DNA of 64,000 nucleotides from Hevea brasiliensis. Taxonomy: Eukaryota; Streptophyta; Magnoliopsida; Malpighiales; Euphorbiaceae. Location of the stretch: contig NC_079503.1 of NCBI RefSeq assembly GCF_030052815.1, forward strand, positions 50,386,735-50,450,734, in the 5' to 3' direction. Below the pieces are notes generated by a model. It saw nothing but the letters and a program-made list of their open reading frames with translations, searched no databases and had not been told where the DNA came from. A program made the position numbers and the translations under genes. Below, one piece after another: positions 12,327 through 24,802 of this stretch. Numbering within the stretch: the first letter of the stretch is position 1; each line of letters begins with the position of its first letter.

Positions 12327-15300
12327 TATAACACCCCTCACCCGTCTACAGTGTAGCCGAGCAAGGCGTGCCACACAACGTGCTGGAGCACCTAGTCTAT
12401 GATTATCTTATTTTGTGAATACTCAATTTAGTTTAGGAAATCGTTATGTGAAATTTACATCATGATTGTTTATTATTTTAAGTTTTGATAAAATTGAGTG
12501 TTGCAAAATTTTAATATAAATCCAGCAAAGTGCCATCTGTATTTCGAACAAACAGTCCTTCTACACCTGTAAAAAAAATAGTTCAATATAATATTCTCAA
12601 ATCCCAAATTTGTACATAATCTCAAGGTCACAGTAAATTCAATAGACTTTCACAGTATTTAAACAGTTCCATAATACAGTCCATAATAATTTAAATACAT
12701 CCAGAAAGTCTCCATATGAGTTTAATTATTGCAAATATTAAAGTTCCATAATATTACAAATTACAGAGCATTTTAAAATATAAAAGATGTGCAAAACAGA
12801 AGAATCCCTAAGTCCTACCATGTATGCAATGCAGAGCAGATGACTCTGGACTCCTGTACAGATCTAATCTCTCACCCGATCGTAGGTCGGCTGGGCTCCC
12901 CAGTTGTGTCTCCTATACCTATGCATAGCAAAAGCAACGCGCTAAGCAATTCTGCTTAGTGGTGCCAATCATAAAGAAAAATACACTAAAATAGAATAAT
13001 TTAATCATTTATGAATTTATGGTGCCAATATTCTTTGCAGTCTAATATTTTAGTAATCTTTACTAAGATTATTCTTTTATTATCGTTTATACTTTTATTT
13101 TCTAATATTTTATTTTTACTTAATTTGGTTGTATTGTATGTCACTACACTTAATTTAGCTGTCTAAATTTAATAATTCTTAAATTAACTGCCCATGTAGC
13201 CTATACACTGACCAGACTAGATAAATGATTAATATAGCACTGGGTACCTAGTACCTCGAGTCGTTACACCATTGATCACAAAGTATCTCCTGGTGTGCAA
13301 ACAGTGTGGCTAAGAAGCCATATAATGAATCAGGCAATAAGCCGAGTATAATAACATAATCCGCATAGGCATAGGCTATTAAAATCTGTATAGCCATAGG
13401 CTATTAAAATCACAGTGTGGCATAATAAGCCATAAAACACAATGTGGCATGAAGCCATTTACAGTACAGCTGTCAGTACCCTATTGGCATGCCAACATAT
13501 CCAAACTAGTCAACTGGGCAAGGCTAGGGCATTTACAAGCTTAAATATTTAATTCTTTATTTTTAGGGTTTATAAGTCATTATGCCTTTCACTGATCAAC
13601 AAAAATGTTGACCTTTTTATGCATCATGGATAGGTTGATTATAGTATCAACGTGTCACAATTTGCATCTCAATATGTTGCTAACATAGTACATTTTACAA
13701 TTCTTACAAGTTGGTATTTATTACCAATTTTATTTCTAAGACTTATTGCATGATAATGTCAATTTTTCAGTTTTGGTATGCTAGATTGATCTAGCTAAAT
13801 GTTCTGTTTCCCTTTGGTTTTTGTTTCAGGTCAAAGAAGCAATTTTATAGGTCTATGTCTTATTGAACTTTTGCCACTAATTTCATGTCATTCTGAGTTG
13901 TATAGACCAAGATATGGTCAATTTACTAAAGCTGGACACATTGCTTTTTTAATTCAAAGTTAGGTCATTTTTAGGTCAAACTCAATTCTGGCAGATTTGG
14001 TACCCTAACTTGGGCAAGCAAATTGACTTAGTTGTGGTCATTTTTGGGCTTTGGTGTCTTCATAAGAGTTATAGCTCTATGTCTAAGCTTTCCATTGATA
14101 TAAATTTCAGGTCATTTGGACCTGTTTTGAGTGAGTTATGGTCATTTTAATGACTACTGTTCATATGGTAAAAAATATGAGTTTGTAAAGTTCCAATTCC
14201 GGATTAGGTCAATTTTAAGGTCAGTTTTCGGACAGAATTTTGGCAACATTTCTACATGAAAGTTGGCCTATTTTATGTCTAATTTTGCCTCCAATTGGCC
14301 TCATACTAATTGGGTTCACAAATTTGCATTTATGGCTCAATTTAGCTATTGCCATCAACAAACACAACCTGCACACAAAAATGCACTTTCAATTAGTAAT
14401 TCCTAGTCAATAAAATTTGACTAGTCATTTGATCATTTTATGGTCATTTTTAGACTTAGGTTCCTTCATAAGATATGTTCCTCTATGTCTTAGGGACCCC
14501 CAGGTACAATGTCATAATTTTTCAAGCTCGGTATAGTGAGTTATGGTCAATGTGTTAACCTGGACTCTTAATCCTATAAAAGGCAATAGTCAAACTTCAG
14601 AGTAGTATGTTTGACCCTCTTTTTAGTGTCTTCACACTTAGAATTTGGCAAAGGTGTCTCAATCAATGTTTTAGCCCTAAATATCATGTTTCCAGATCAT
14701 ATTGGCAGATCTCAAATGGAATTTCCTAGTGGGATTTATGGCCAAATGAACACACGGGTATAAATGGCATTCTGGGTTCAACTTAACATTTTCTAGATTT
14801 CAATTCCTAACTTTAGCTAATATTTTCCCTAGGATGCAATGGGTTCTGGAGCTTGGTCAAAACATAAAAATTGTTGTGCTATGTCTTATAAAACTTTTGG
14901 CACTAGTTTCACTCAATTTTCAGCTTTAGAGACCAAGTTACGGCATGTTTTCCAAAACTAGTCAAGCATACCAATGGAACAGTGTTTTAGTCAATTTTTG
15001 GGTTAGCAGTTTTGGTGACCCAACTTGTGCTAACCATTTGACTTGGTTAAAGGAAAAACTGGGTCATGTGGTCTTCATAAAAATGTTCCCCTATGTCTAA
15101 GCTTTTCAATGGTTCCAAATTCAGGTCATTCTGACCTTCCTAGGGCAAGTTATGACCATATGAACACATACTATTCATATGGTCAATTCTGAGCCTAATC
15201 CAGCAAGCTACCTGTATTCAAGCCAAAATTTGACCAACTTATGAATGAAATTTGAGTAGGGTTTCTTCTTAAAAAATGAAGATTTGGATGTCCCAAAACA

Positions 15301-16901
15301 ACTCCAATTGGCCTCATACCAATTGGGGCAAAACAAAGGGAGATATGGCAATAAAAACCTACTGGATTCAATAACAACTCAACCTGCAAGCAATAAGCAC
15401 TCCCAATTTCAATCTCCTCCTTCTTCCAAACTCCAAATAAGAATACATGGCACTTCTAATACTCATTAATCACAACTCAATTATGTCAATTTAGGTAGAA
15501 TACACAAGTGCTCAATTCACATATTACAATTTTAATTCTCAAAGTTTAATTCAACATATACATACACATGAAATCACTTACTTTTACTACATACAATTCC
15601 AACCATTTCTTACGTATACTGCCCTTAATCCATCAATACCATAATTCATCATTTAAATTCATGAAATCAAACATTAATCCATGAATTTCAAGGCTGCCGA
15701 AATTTGCCATTTGCCAAGGCTCTCAAATACACTTTCCAAACTCCTAATTTCAAATGTTCAATATACATACATGGGAGGTAATTTATCAATATATAAAATT
15801 CACCTAATCAAAACTAATTCCCATTATTTTAGTGTAAGAAAAACTCAAGCAAGCTCACATCCCATGGCTGCCAAAAATGCATAGATTGCAAACTCAACAA
15901 TTTCTTTCAAATTTTAACACCAATCAACTCCCCTTAACCTAAGCATCAAGATTACTAACGAAAGGTAGGAAGATTGGACACTTACCTTTTGAGAGCTTTC
16001 CTAAAACCTCACCAAATCCTTCCTTTCTTACTCCCAAAAGCTTCCTCAAGTTTAGTGTGCAAGCTTTAATGAAGAAGATATGGTGAAATGAGGCTTGAAT
16101 CATGAGTGCATGGTGGTTATGGAGGTTTCGGCTATGGATGATTCATGGAGACAATTCAGCTGGTTTTTGTGCAAGGTTGAAGATGATGTATTTGCTGTCC
16201 ACTTATATATGGCCACTTAACCTCACTTAGTGGAGCACCAAGTGTGGGTAATGCATTAATTAATCTTAAATTCCTTAATTTGCACATTTGCCACTAATCT
16301 TTTACTATTTACATTATGTACCACATTTTTATTTTTTATGACATTTTCAAAGTTTGACATCACTTGTTTTGAATGGACATTTAGGTCAAGAGTCAACTCG
16401 AGTTGTCAAATGACCAAAATGCCCCTCTTCGGGTTGTATTCTCGATTTTTCAGTAACACCGATTTTTATCGGATTCTCGATTTTTCATTTTTATTTGTAC
16501 TAATTCCTTCATCTATCTTTGACATTTCTAATGTCAATTACACCTCTATAGGCCTTTAATTATGTCCCGAAAATTATTTCCGAGGGTTTCCCGAGGTCCT
16601 GGGGTGGGCAATTGCTTTCGTCGTAACTTCCTTGTGCAGTCACCCATCGCTACGGTGCCGGCTCATTTAACCTAGTTTCATTTCCTCTCTTTTATTTTTC
16701 CTTAATTTTTCTTGTATTTTCGTTTTATTTATTTCATCAATTTATGTCTGTTCACTATCACCGAAGTGTAGTTCCACACTTTTCTAATTGTTTATATTCT
16801 GGCTATCCACATTCTGACTGTCTGTACTCTGGCAGTCTGCCCGAACAACCTTAGTCATCGGAATAGTATAAAGTACATACTACATAAGTGAGGATGTTAT
16901 A
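12327..16901 (-). repeat. 3' LTR of element G, 4575 bp
   Basis: Begins TATAACACCCC (TG mutated to TA) and ends GATGTTATA. It contains the CTAAGCA/TGCTTAG hairpin (12942-12959), two CCAATTGG-type inverted repeats (~14293 and ~15302), and a decayed series of ~200-bp modules. A minus-strand TATA-like CATATATAAG lies at 16202-16211. The open frames here are short and carry no known domain. Confidence 0.9.
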
Positions 16902-16915
16902 ACTCTTCCCCTCTA
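16902..16915 (-). other. Polypurine tract of element G
   Basis: On the minus strand AGAGGGGAAGAGT abuts the 3' LTR. Just upstream the sequence still reads DKFRG, the end of a chromovirus pol, so the pol deletion spared the 3' end of the internal region. Confidence 0.78.
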
Positions 16916-17527
16916 AAAAGGAATTTCATCCTCGAAATTTATCCAGCATAAATAATCGATGGATTGCTATCTCTTTGTCTTTTAGCTTTTTTTTGTATTA
17001 TAATACTTTACTTTCTCTTTAATCTTTCTCACTAGTCTTAGTTTTATAATTTTATCCTTATTATGATTTACTATCGAAAATACGTAGCTCTATACAATAG
17101 TCCCAAGTCGGTACTGTAATCTGTAGCTTACAGCATAAACATCGAAAAAATTATATAGTTACCACGGTATCTCCCAATATATCAGATTTTCTAACATCTT
17201 ATCTTTCTTGACTTCACTTTTTAGAGCTGAGTTACCTTTTAATTTTTACTATTCTGCTCAACTTAACATTCTTAAGTGACTTTCATTCCACTATGGTTAC
17301 TATCTTTTTAAAATCCACTCTAATTCTATCAGTTAATAATAATACCTCCCATCTCAGGTCAATTTTTTAGAAACCAGATCCTATTTCCCATCATACTGTG
17401 GTCTAATGGTTAATAACTAAAATATATTATTTAGATTTATCCATTTGAACTCCTTTCTTTAATAATGCATAGGTCTATAATATCATAAAGAACAAATACT
17501 TTATCTCAGCTTCCCATCTGAAGCATT
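16916..17527. other. Element G internal region without pol
   Basis: About 600 bp of AT-rich sequence between gag and the polypurine tract. A short piece next to the tract resembles the very end of pol; the rest shows no RT, RNase H or integrase motif on either strand. This is where the pol genes would lie in an autonomous relative. Confidence 0.7.
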
Positions 17528-18459
17528 TTACTCTTCTCTGGCTTGGGCAACATTTGAAGGTGATGTTACTCTTGTCTCTAGTCCTCCTACATTCTCAATT
17601 ACAAGCTTTACAGTTCTCCCTGTTGCCTCAGATCCCTCTAAACTGCTATCACTCTGTGCAGTGGGAGGTAATTTCTTTGTCCGTGTCTGTGGCAATTTCC
17701 CCTTAGGACAATTTTTCACACAATGATTCATAGCGTCACATCTGTAACAGGCTCGTGTCAATCCCTTACATCACCTTTATGCCAATTTTTATAATGATCA
17801 CATTTTCTTACTAGTCCCAGTGCACTCATCACTGGTGTCTCTGATTGAACTATTCTGGGTACGGGCCTCGGTCTCAGTCTCTTACTCTGATCAGATATCT
17901 GACTTAAGAGTTCTCTAGGCCTCTTGTTACTAAACTGTCCAATTACCTCCTTTTGCTTATCTCCACTCCTATTCTATTCCTTTTTATGATAGCTAATATA
18001 TTCCTTTTTGAATTCTATAAGAAAGAAATCCCAAGTCATTTTAGCTGGAGACATTACTTTAGTTATAGCTACCCACCATTGATTAGTAGCTTCTTGTAGC
18101 AATGAGATTGCACACTATAAACTCTGTTTTGGTATGCATTTTAGTTGCTGCAAGACTCTTTTAGTCCTTTCTAACCAATACTCTGTAGTTGTAAAATCAT
18201 CTTCCTTTCTGCCATGGAAATCTACAGCCCCATACTTTCTAATTCTTCCCAAAGGTGACTTCTGCTGAGGCTGTGATGGAGGAATTACCCGAGTAATTTG
18301 TCTAAAGTACTCGATCATCTGCTCAAACAAGGCATGTTGGGGTTGTGCAGGCACCACTTGCACTAATGGGGCAAGATCTCCCTTGTCTTTAACATTACTC
18401 TCAGTCGGATTACAGCTTTTTACTTTTTTCTCTATTGTCCCCTACGACTCCGAATCCAT
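17528..18459 (-). pseudogene. Element G gag remnant
   Basis: The start is at the ATG at 18459 (MDSES), as in elements D and F, but a TAG follows within six codons. Visible: GAVDFHGRKEDD and YWLERTKRVLQQLKC (18240-18130), the TWDFFLIEFKKEY piece (~18040-18000), and a clean CCHC knuckle CYRCDAMNHCVKNC (17707-17748). Compared with D and F, the segment between core and knuckle is shortened and shifted. It is related to, but clearly diverged from, the gag of D and F. Confidence 0.78.
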
Positions 18460-18552
18460 GTCCAAAAATAAACATATCTGCCTTAGAGTCACCTTAACAC
18501 TTACAAATGCAATGCATGATATGCAATCTATCTAGGTCAAAAAACACCTAAA

Positions 18553-18568
18553 CCGTACTCTGATACCA
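18553..18568 (-). other. Primer binding site of element G
   Basis: On the minus strand TGGTATCAGAGTACGG: the first 11 bases match the initiator-Met-tRNA site, then one C-to-T change. It lies 5 bp inside the 5' LTR. Confidence 0.88.
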
Positions 18569-18573
18569 CTAAA

Positions 18574-21500
18574 TGTAACACCCCTCACCCGTCTACAATG
18601 TAGCCGAGCAAGGCATGCCACACGGAACACCTAGTCTATGATTATCTTATTTTCTGAATACTCAATTTAGTTTAAGAAACCGTTGTGTGAAATTTATATC
18701 ATGATTGTTTATTATTTATGTTTTGATAAAATTGAGTATTGCAAAATTTTAATACAAATCCGGAAAAGTGCCATTCGTATTTCGAATAAACAGTCCTTCT
18801 ATGCCTATTAAAAAAAAAGTTCAATATAATATTCTCAAATCCCAAATTTGTACATAATCTCAAGGTCTCAGTAAAGTCAATAGACTTTCACAGTATTTAA
18901 ACAGTTCCATAATACAGTTCATAATAATTTACACACATCCAGAAAATGTCCATATGAGTTTAATATGTACAAATTATTACAACTATTAAAGTTCCATAAT
19001 ATTACAAATTACAGAGCCAAATTTCAAAATATAAAAGATGTGCAAAACACGAATCCCTAAGTCCTACCATGTATGCAATGCAGTGTAGATGACTCTGGAC
19101 TCCTGTGCAGATCCGATCTCTCACCCGGTCATACTTCGGCAAGGCTCCCCAGTAGTGTCTCCAATACCTACGCGTAGCAAAAGTAATGTGCTAAGCAATT
19201 CTGCTTAGTGGTGCCAATCATAAAGAGCAATACACAAAAATAGAATAATTTAATCATTTATGAATTTATAGTGCCAATATTCTTTGCAGTCTAATATTTC
19301 AGTAATCTTTACTAAGATTATTCTTTTATTACCGTTTATACTTTTATTTTCTAATATTTTATTTTTACTTAATTTGGTTGTAGTGTATGTCACTACACTT
19401 AATTTAGCTGTCTAAATTTAATAATGCTTAAATTAACTGCCCGTGTAGCTTATACACTAACCAGACTGGATAAACGATTAATATAGCACTAGGTACCTAG
19501 TACCTCAGGCCGTCACAACATTGATCACAAAGTAACTCCTGGTGTGCAAACAGTGTGGCTAAGAAGCCATATAATAAATCAGGCAATAAGCCGAGTATAA
19601 TAACATAATCCGTATAGCCTAGGCTATTAAAATCCATATAGCCATAGGCTATTAAAATCACAGTGTGGTATAATAAGCCATAAAACACAGTGTGGTGTGA
19701 AGCCATTTACAGTACAGCTGTCAGTACTCTATTGGTATGGCAACCTATCCAAACTAGTCAACTAGGCAAGACTAGGGCATTTACAAGCTTAAATATTTAA
19801 TTTTTTTTTAGGGTTTATAGGTCATTATGCCTTTCACTGATCAACAAAAATGTTGACCTTTTTATGCATCATGGATAGGTTGATTCTAGTATCAACATGT
19901 CACAATTTGCATCTCAATATGTTGCTAATATAGTACATTTTACAATTCTCACAAGTTGGTATTTATTACCAATTTTATTTCTAAAACTTATTGCATGATA
20001 ATATCAATTTTTCAGTTTTAGTATGCTAGATTGATCTAGCTAAATGTTCTGTTTCCCTTGGTTTTTAGTTTCAAGTCAAAGAATCAATTTTATAGGTCTA
20101 TGTCCTATTGAACCTTTGTCACTGATTTCATGTCATTCTGACTTGTATAGACCAAGATATGGTCAATTTACTAAAGCTGGACACATTGCATTTTTAATGC
20201 AAAGTTAGGTCATTTTTAGGTCAAACTCAATTCTAGCAGATTTGGTACCCTAACTTGGGCAAGCAAATTGACTTGGTTCTAGTTATTTCTAGACTTTGAT
20301 GTCTTCATAAGAGTTATAGCTCTATGTCTAAGCTTTCCATTGATATAAATTTCAGGTCATTTGGTCCTGTTTTGAGTGAGTTATGGTCATTTTAATGACT
20401 ACTGTTCAGATGGTCAAAAATCTGGGTTTGTAAAGTTCCAATTCCGAATTAGGTCAATTTTATTGTCATTTTCTGGATAGAATTTTGGCAACATTTCTAC
20501 ATTAAAATTGGCCTATTTTATGTCTAGTTTTGCCTCTAATTGGCCTCATGCCAATTGGGGTCACAAATTTGCACTTATGGCTCAATTTAGCTACTGCCAT
20601 CAACGAAAACAACCTGCACACAAAAATGCACTTACAATTAGCAATTCCAGGTTAGTAAACTTTGACCAGTCATTTGATCATTTTGTGGTCATTTTTAAAC
20701 TTGGTTCCTTCAAAAGATATGTTCCCCTATGTCTTAGGGACCCCTAGGTTCAATTTCATAATTTTTCAAGCTTGGTATAGTGAGTTATGGTCAATGTATT
20801 GACCTGGACTCTTAATCTTATAAAAGGCAATAGTCAAACTTCAGAGCAGTATGTTTGACCCTCTTTTTAGGGTCCTCACACTTAGAATTTGGCAAAGGTG
20901 TCTGAATCAATGTTTTAGCCCTAAATATCATGTTTCTAGATTATATTGGCACATCTCAAATGGAATTTCCTAGTGGGAGTTATGGCCAAATGAACACATG
21001 GGTATCAATGGCATTCTGGGTTCAACTTAACATTTTCCAGATTTCAATTCCTAACTTTGGCTAATATTTTCCTTAGGATGCAATTGGTTTTGGAGCTTAG
21101 TCAAAACATAATAATTGTTGTGCTATGTCTTATAAAACTTTTGGCACTAGTTTCACTCAATTTTCAGCTTTGGAGACCAAGTTATGGCATTTTTGCCAAA
21201 ACTAGTCAAGCATACCAATGGAACAGTGTTTTGATCAATTTCTGGGTTGGCAGTTTTGGTGACCCAAATTGTGCTAATCGTTGGACTTGGTTAAAGGCGA
21301 AACTGGGTCAAGTAGTCCTCATGAAAAGTGTTCCCCTATGTCTAAGCTGTCAATGGTTCCAAATTCAGGTCATTCTGACCTTCCTAGGACAGGTTATGGC
21401 CATATGAACACATATTATTCTTATGGTCAATTCTGAGACTAATCCAGCAAGCTACCCGTATTCAAGCCAAAATTTGACCAACTTATGAATGAAATTTAAG

Positions 21501-23148
21501 TAGGATTTCTCCTTGAAAAATGAAGGTTTAGATGTCCCAAAATAGCTCCAATTGTCCTCATACCAATTGGGACAACACAAAGGGAGATATGGCAATAACA
21601 AGCTACTAGAATGAACAACAACTCAACCTACAAGAAATAAGCACTCCCAATTTCAATCTCCTCCTTCTTCCAAACTCCAAACAAGCATACATGGCACTTT
21701 TAATACTCATTAATCACAAATCAATTATGTCAATTTGACCAGAATACATAAGTGCTCAATGCACATATTACAATCTTAATTCTTAAAGTTTAATTCAACA
21801 TATACATGCACATGAAATCACTTACTTTTACTACATACAATTCTAACTATTTCTTACATTTACTACCCTTAATCCATCAATACCATAATTCATCATTTAA
21901 ATTTATGAAATCAAACATTAATCCATGAATTTCAAGGCCACCAAAATTGGCCATTTGCCAAGGCTCTCTAATACACTTTCCAAACTCCTAATTTCAAGTC
22001 TTCAATATACATACATGGGAGGTATTTTATCGATACATCAAATTCACTTAATCAACACTAATTCCCATCATTTTAGTGTAAGAAAAACTCAAGCAAGCTC
22101 ACCTTCCATGGCTGCTGAAAATGGGCAGATTGCAAACTCAACAATTTTTTTCAAATTTCAACACCAATCAACTCCCCTTAACCTAAACATCAAGATTATT
22201 AAAGAAAGGTAGGAAGATTGGACACTTACCTCTTGAGAGCTTTCCCAAAACCTCACTAAATCCTTCCTTTCTTGCTCCCAAAAGCTTCTTTAAGTTGAGT
22301 GTGCAAGCTTTAATGAAGAAGATATGGTGAAATGAGGCTTGAATCATGAGTGCATGGTGGTTGTGGAGGTTTTGGCTATGGAGGATTCATAGAGGCAATT
22401 CGGCTGGTTTTTGTGCAAGGTTAAAGACGATGTATTTACTGTCCACTTAGGCTTATATATGGCCACTTAACCTCACTTAGTTGAGCACTAAGTGTGGGTA
22501 ATGAATTAATTAATCTTAAATTCCTTAATTTGCACATTTGCCACTAATCTTTCACTATTTACATTATGTACCATATTTTTATTTTTCATGATATTTTCAA
22601 AGTTTAATATCACTTGTTTTGAATGGACATTTAGGTCAAAAGTTAACTCGAGGTGTCAAATGACCAAAATGTCTCTTTTCGGGTTGTATTCTTGATTTTT
22701 CGGTAATATCGATTTTTGTCAGTTTCTCGATTTTTTATTTTTATTTGTACTAATTCCTTAATCTTTCTTTGATATTTCTAATGTCAATTACACCTCTATA
22801 GGCCTTTAATTATGTCCCAAAAATTATTTTTGAGGGTTTCCTTCGGTCCTGGGGTCGGCAATTGCCTTCGCCGTAACTTCCCAGTGCAGTCACCCATCGC
22901 TACGGTGCCAACTCATTTAACCTAATTTCATTTCCTCTCTTTTATTTTTTCTTTATTTTTCTTGTTTTTTTTAATTTATTTCATCAATTTATGTCTGTTC
23001 ACTATCATCGAAGTGTAGTTTTAGACATTTTTGACTGTCTGTATTCTGGCTATCCACATTCTAACTGTTTATACTCTGGCAGTTTACCCGGACAACCTCA
23101 GTCATCGGAATAGTATAACGTACAAACTACGTAACTGAGGATGTTACA
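18574..23148 (-). repeat. 5' LTR of element G, 4575 bp
   Basis: TGTAACACCCC start and GATGTTACA end, followed by target duplication GGTCT (23149-23153). It is the same length as the other LTR and collinear with it. The hairpin is at 19191-19208 and a minus-strand TATA-like CATATATAAG at 22452-22461. No genes. Confidence 0.92.
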
Positions 23149-23325
23149 GGTCTTCCATCATAGGAAGACTAGTGGAAAGCTTGTATAGTGCCATGTGTCA
23201 CCATCTCATGGTGCCACATGTGACCATATGAAAAGACCAATATACCCTAACTTTTTAATTTGAGTTCTCAACCCAAAATTATAATTTCTCCTCTTCAAAT
23301 TAATTTATATCAAATATAAATTAAT

Positions 23326-23535
23326 TGATTAATTAATCTTCATTAATTAATTTCCCACAATTAAATTCATATTTAAGTAATTAAATATAAATTTAATTTA
23401 TGCTATACATTCAATAACCTAGATTTGGTTTGATTAATTAATCTTCATTAATTAATTTTTCACAATTAAATTCATATTTAAACAATTAAATATAAATTTA
23501 ATTTATGCTATACATTCAATAACCTAGATTTGGTT
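23326..23535. repeat. 105-bp tandem duplication in the copia-2 LTR
   Basis: Units 23326-23430 and 23431-23535 start TGATTAATTAATCTTC and end AGATTTGGTT, with few differences. Copia-1 LTRs have one copy, so the duplication is specific to copia-2 or its subfamily. Confidence 0.9.
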
Positions 23536-24371
23536 TTAAGTCATGCTAGGAACTTTGCAATCTTATTGCAAACCAAACCTATTTAATTATTTAATTAAAT
23601 TCTTTAATTAATCAATTAAATCACATTTTACTTGGTGATTAACTTATGTAGATGTGTTACTTACTAGGCTCATTACTTATTGGCAATGATAAATGATATT
23701 ATCCCATAATATCATTAGAACTCTTTCTTACCTTAAATGATTTCTCTAAATCATTTCAAGCATATCATAGACCATGGTTGATACCTAGCATAGCATGCCA
23801 TGGCCACTCAATCAATAATAAGGAATACCTTAAAGAACCTTTAATCATATGTTACCATGCACTAGAATCTCTCCGTTACAAAATCCCAATTCTAGCTGGA
23901 GTCATGCTTAATGTCAAACTCCATGCGTTGTGAACATTGTGTTCTCTTTTAATTCCAATTCTTGACTAATTAGATTTTTCCTGTCAGAAACTTTTTTCTG
24001 AGTAAATCTATCTGTTCTGGCCAGGAACTTAAATCATCAAGAATAATTAAATGAATATAGGATTTCATCCCTATTTAGTTAGGGTAACGAATTCCATCTT
24101 GATCAACACCTATCTTCATATATAACTAGCAGGAGCCAACACATGCCCATATACCAATACATATTATAAGTATGAAAGTAGTATCAAATTTAAGCCACCT
24201 ATATACAAGATAACTTTGTTATCTCAAGTCTAAAGATTATATACACTAATATTATATATGACAATGCATTGACAAGAGTAAACTCCATGTGATTGTCATA
24301 AGCGTCACTAGTCTGGCCTACTTATCATCTATAAGTGCCTATCATGTTTGTTATGTGGCATGAGACTCACC

Positions 24372-24629
24372 ACTCTAACTTATTTATATCTCCTATTAAT
24401 ACTTTGGGAACAAACATAATTACAATATTTCTAGATAAGTTATGTCCTTTGTGAAGTATCCTCAATTGTGAACCAATTTATGATACTTTGTACTAGAAAT
24501 ACTCTAACTTATTTATATCTCCTATTAATACTTTGGGAACAAACATGATTACAATATTTCTGGATAAGTCATGTCCTTTGTGAAGTATCGTCAATTGTGA
24601 ACCAATTTATGATACTTTGTACTAGAAAT
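24372..24629. repeat. 129-bp tandem duplication in the copia-2 LTR
   Basis: Units 24372-24500 and 24501-24629 start ACTCTAACTTATTT. They are nearly identical (for example AACATAATT versus AACATGATT). Copia-1 LTRs have a single copy. Confidence 0.92.
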
Positions 24630-24802
24630 ACTGTCACTCATATTCTTAACAACTTAAGAATGGAATTTCTAACAAAATATTAAAGGACCTTTTCAATTAC
24701 ACATAAATGGATTATGTAAACAGAAAAGTGAAATTGCCCTTTATTAATAAAATATGTACAAGATACATATAAAAATGATATGCTTAGGGAATAATACTAA
24801 TA

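Larger units (their letters stand above)
12327..23148 (-). mobile_element. Element G: gag-only non-autonomous gypsy element with 4575-bp LTRs
   Basis: Two LTRs of exactly 4575 bp (12327-16901 and 18574-23148) enclose only 1672 bp. The internal part has a primer site, a gag remnant with a CCHC knuckle, the last few codons of a chromovirus pol, and a polypurine tract; RT, RNase H and integrase are absent. The 5-bp target duplication is intact, so it was integrated complete with this structure or lost pol afterwards. If it moved in this form, it needed enzymes supplied in trans by a Tekay-like partner. The LTR copies differ by many substitutions, so the insertion is not recent. Confidence 0.9.
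11283..24802 (-). mobile_element. Copia-2: truncated Ty1/copia element, interrupted by element G
   Basis: The right part is a copia LTR (11624-12326 joined to 23154-24802), homologous along its length to the LTRs of copia-1. Left of it lies a copia primer site and about 340 bp of leader. The gag-pol and the other LTR are missing, because the sequence changes at 11282/11283 to element D LTR. The right edge abuts integrase sequence of element C, so copia-2 was originally inserted in C. No coding sequence remains. Confidence 0.82.
11624..24802 (-). repeat. Copia-2 LTR (split by element G)
   Basis: Plus-strand start TAAAGGCTAGG (TG mutated to TA) follows the primer site; the end ACTAATA aligns with ACTAACA of copia-1. 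Without G and one copy of its target duplication it is about 2.35 kb, versus 2.09 kb in copia-1. Much of the extra length comes from two tandem duplications at 23326-23535 and 24372-24629. Divergence from copia-1 is high, so this is a much older insertion. Confidence 0.82.

Noticed and set aside
21057..21407. 116-codon open frame in the G 5' LTR
   Set aside because: The same region in the other G LTR is not open over this length, so it is chance.
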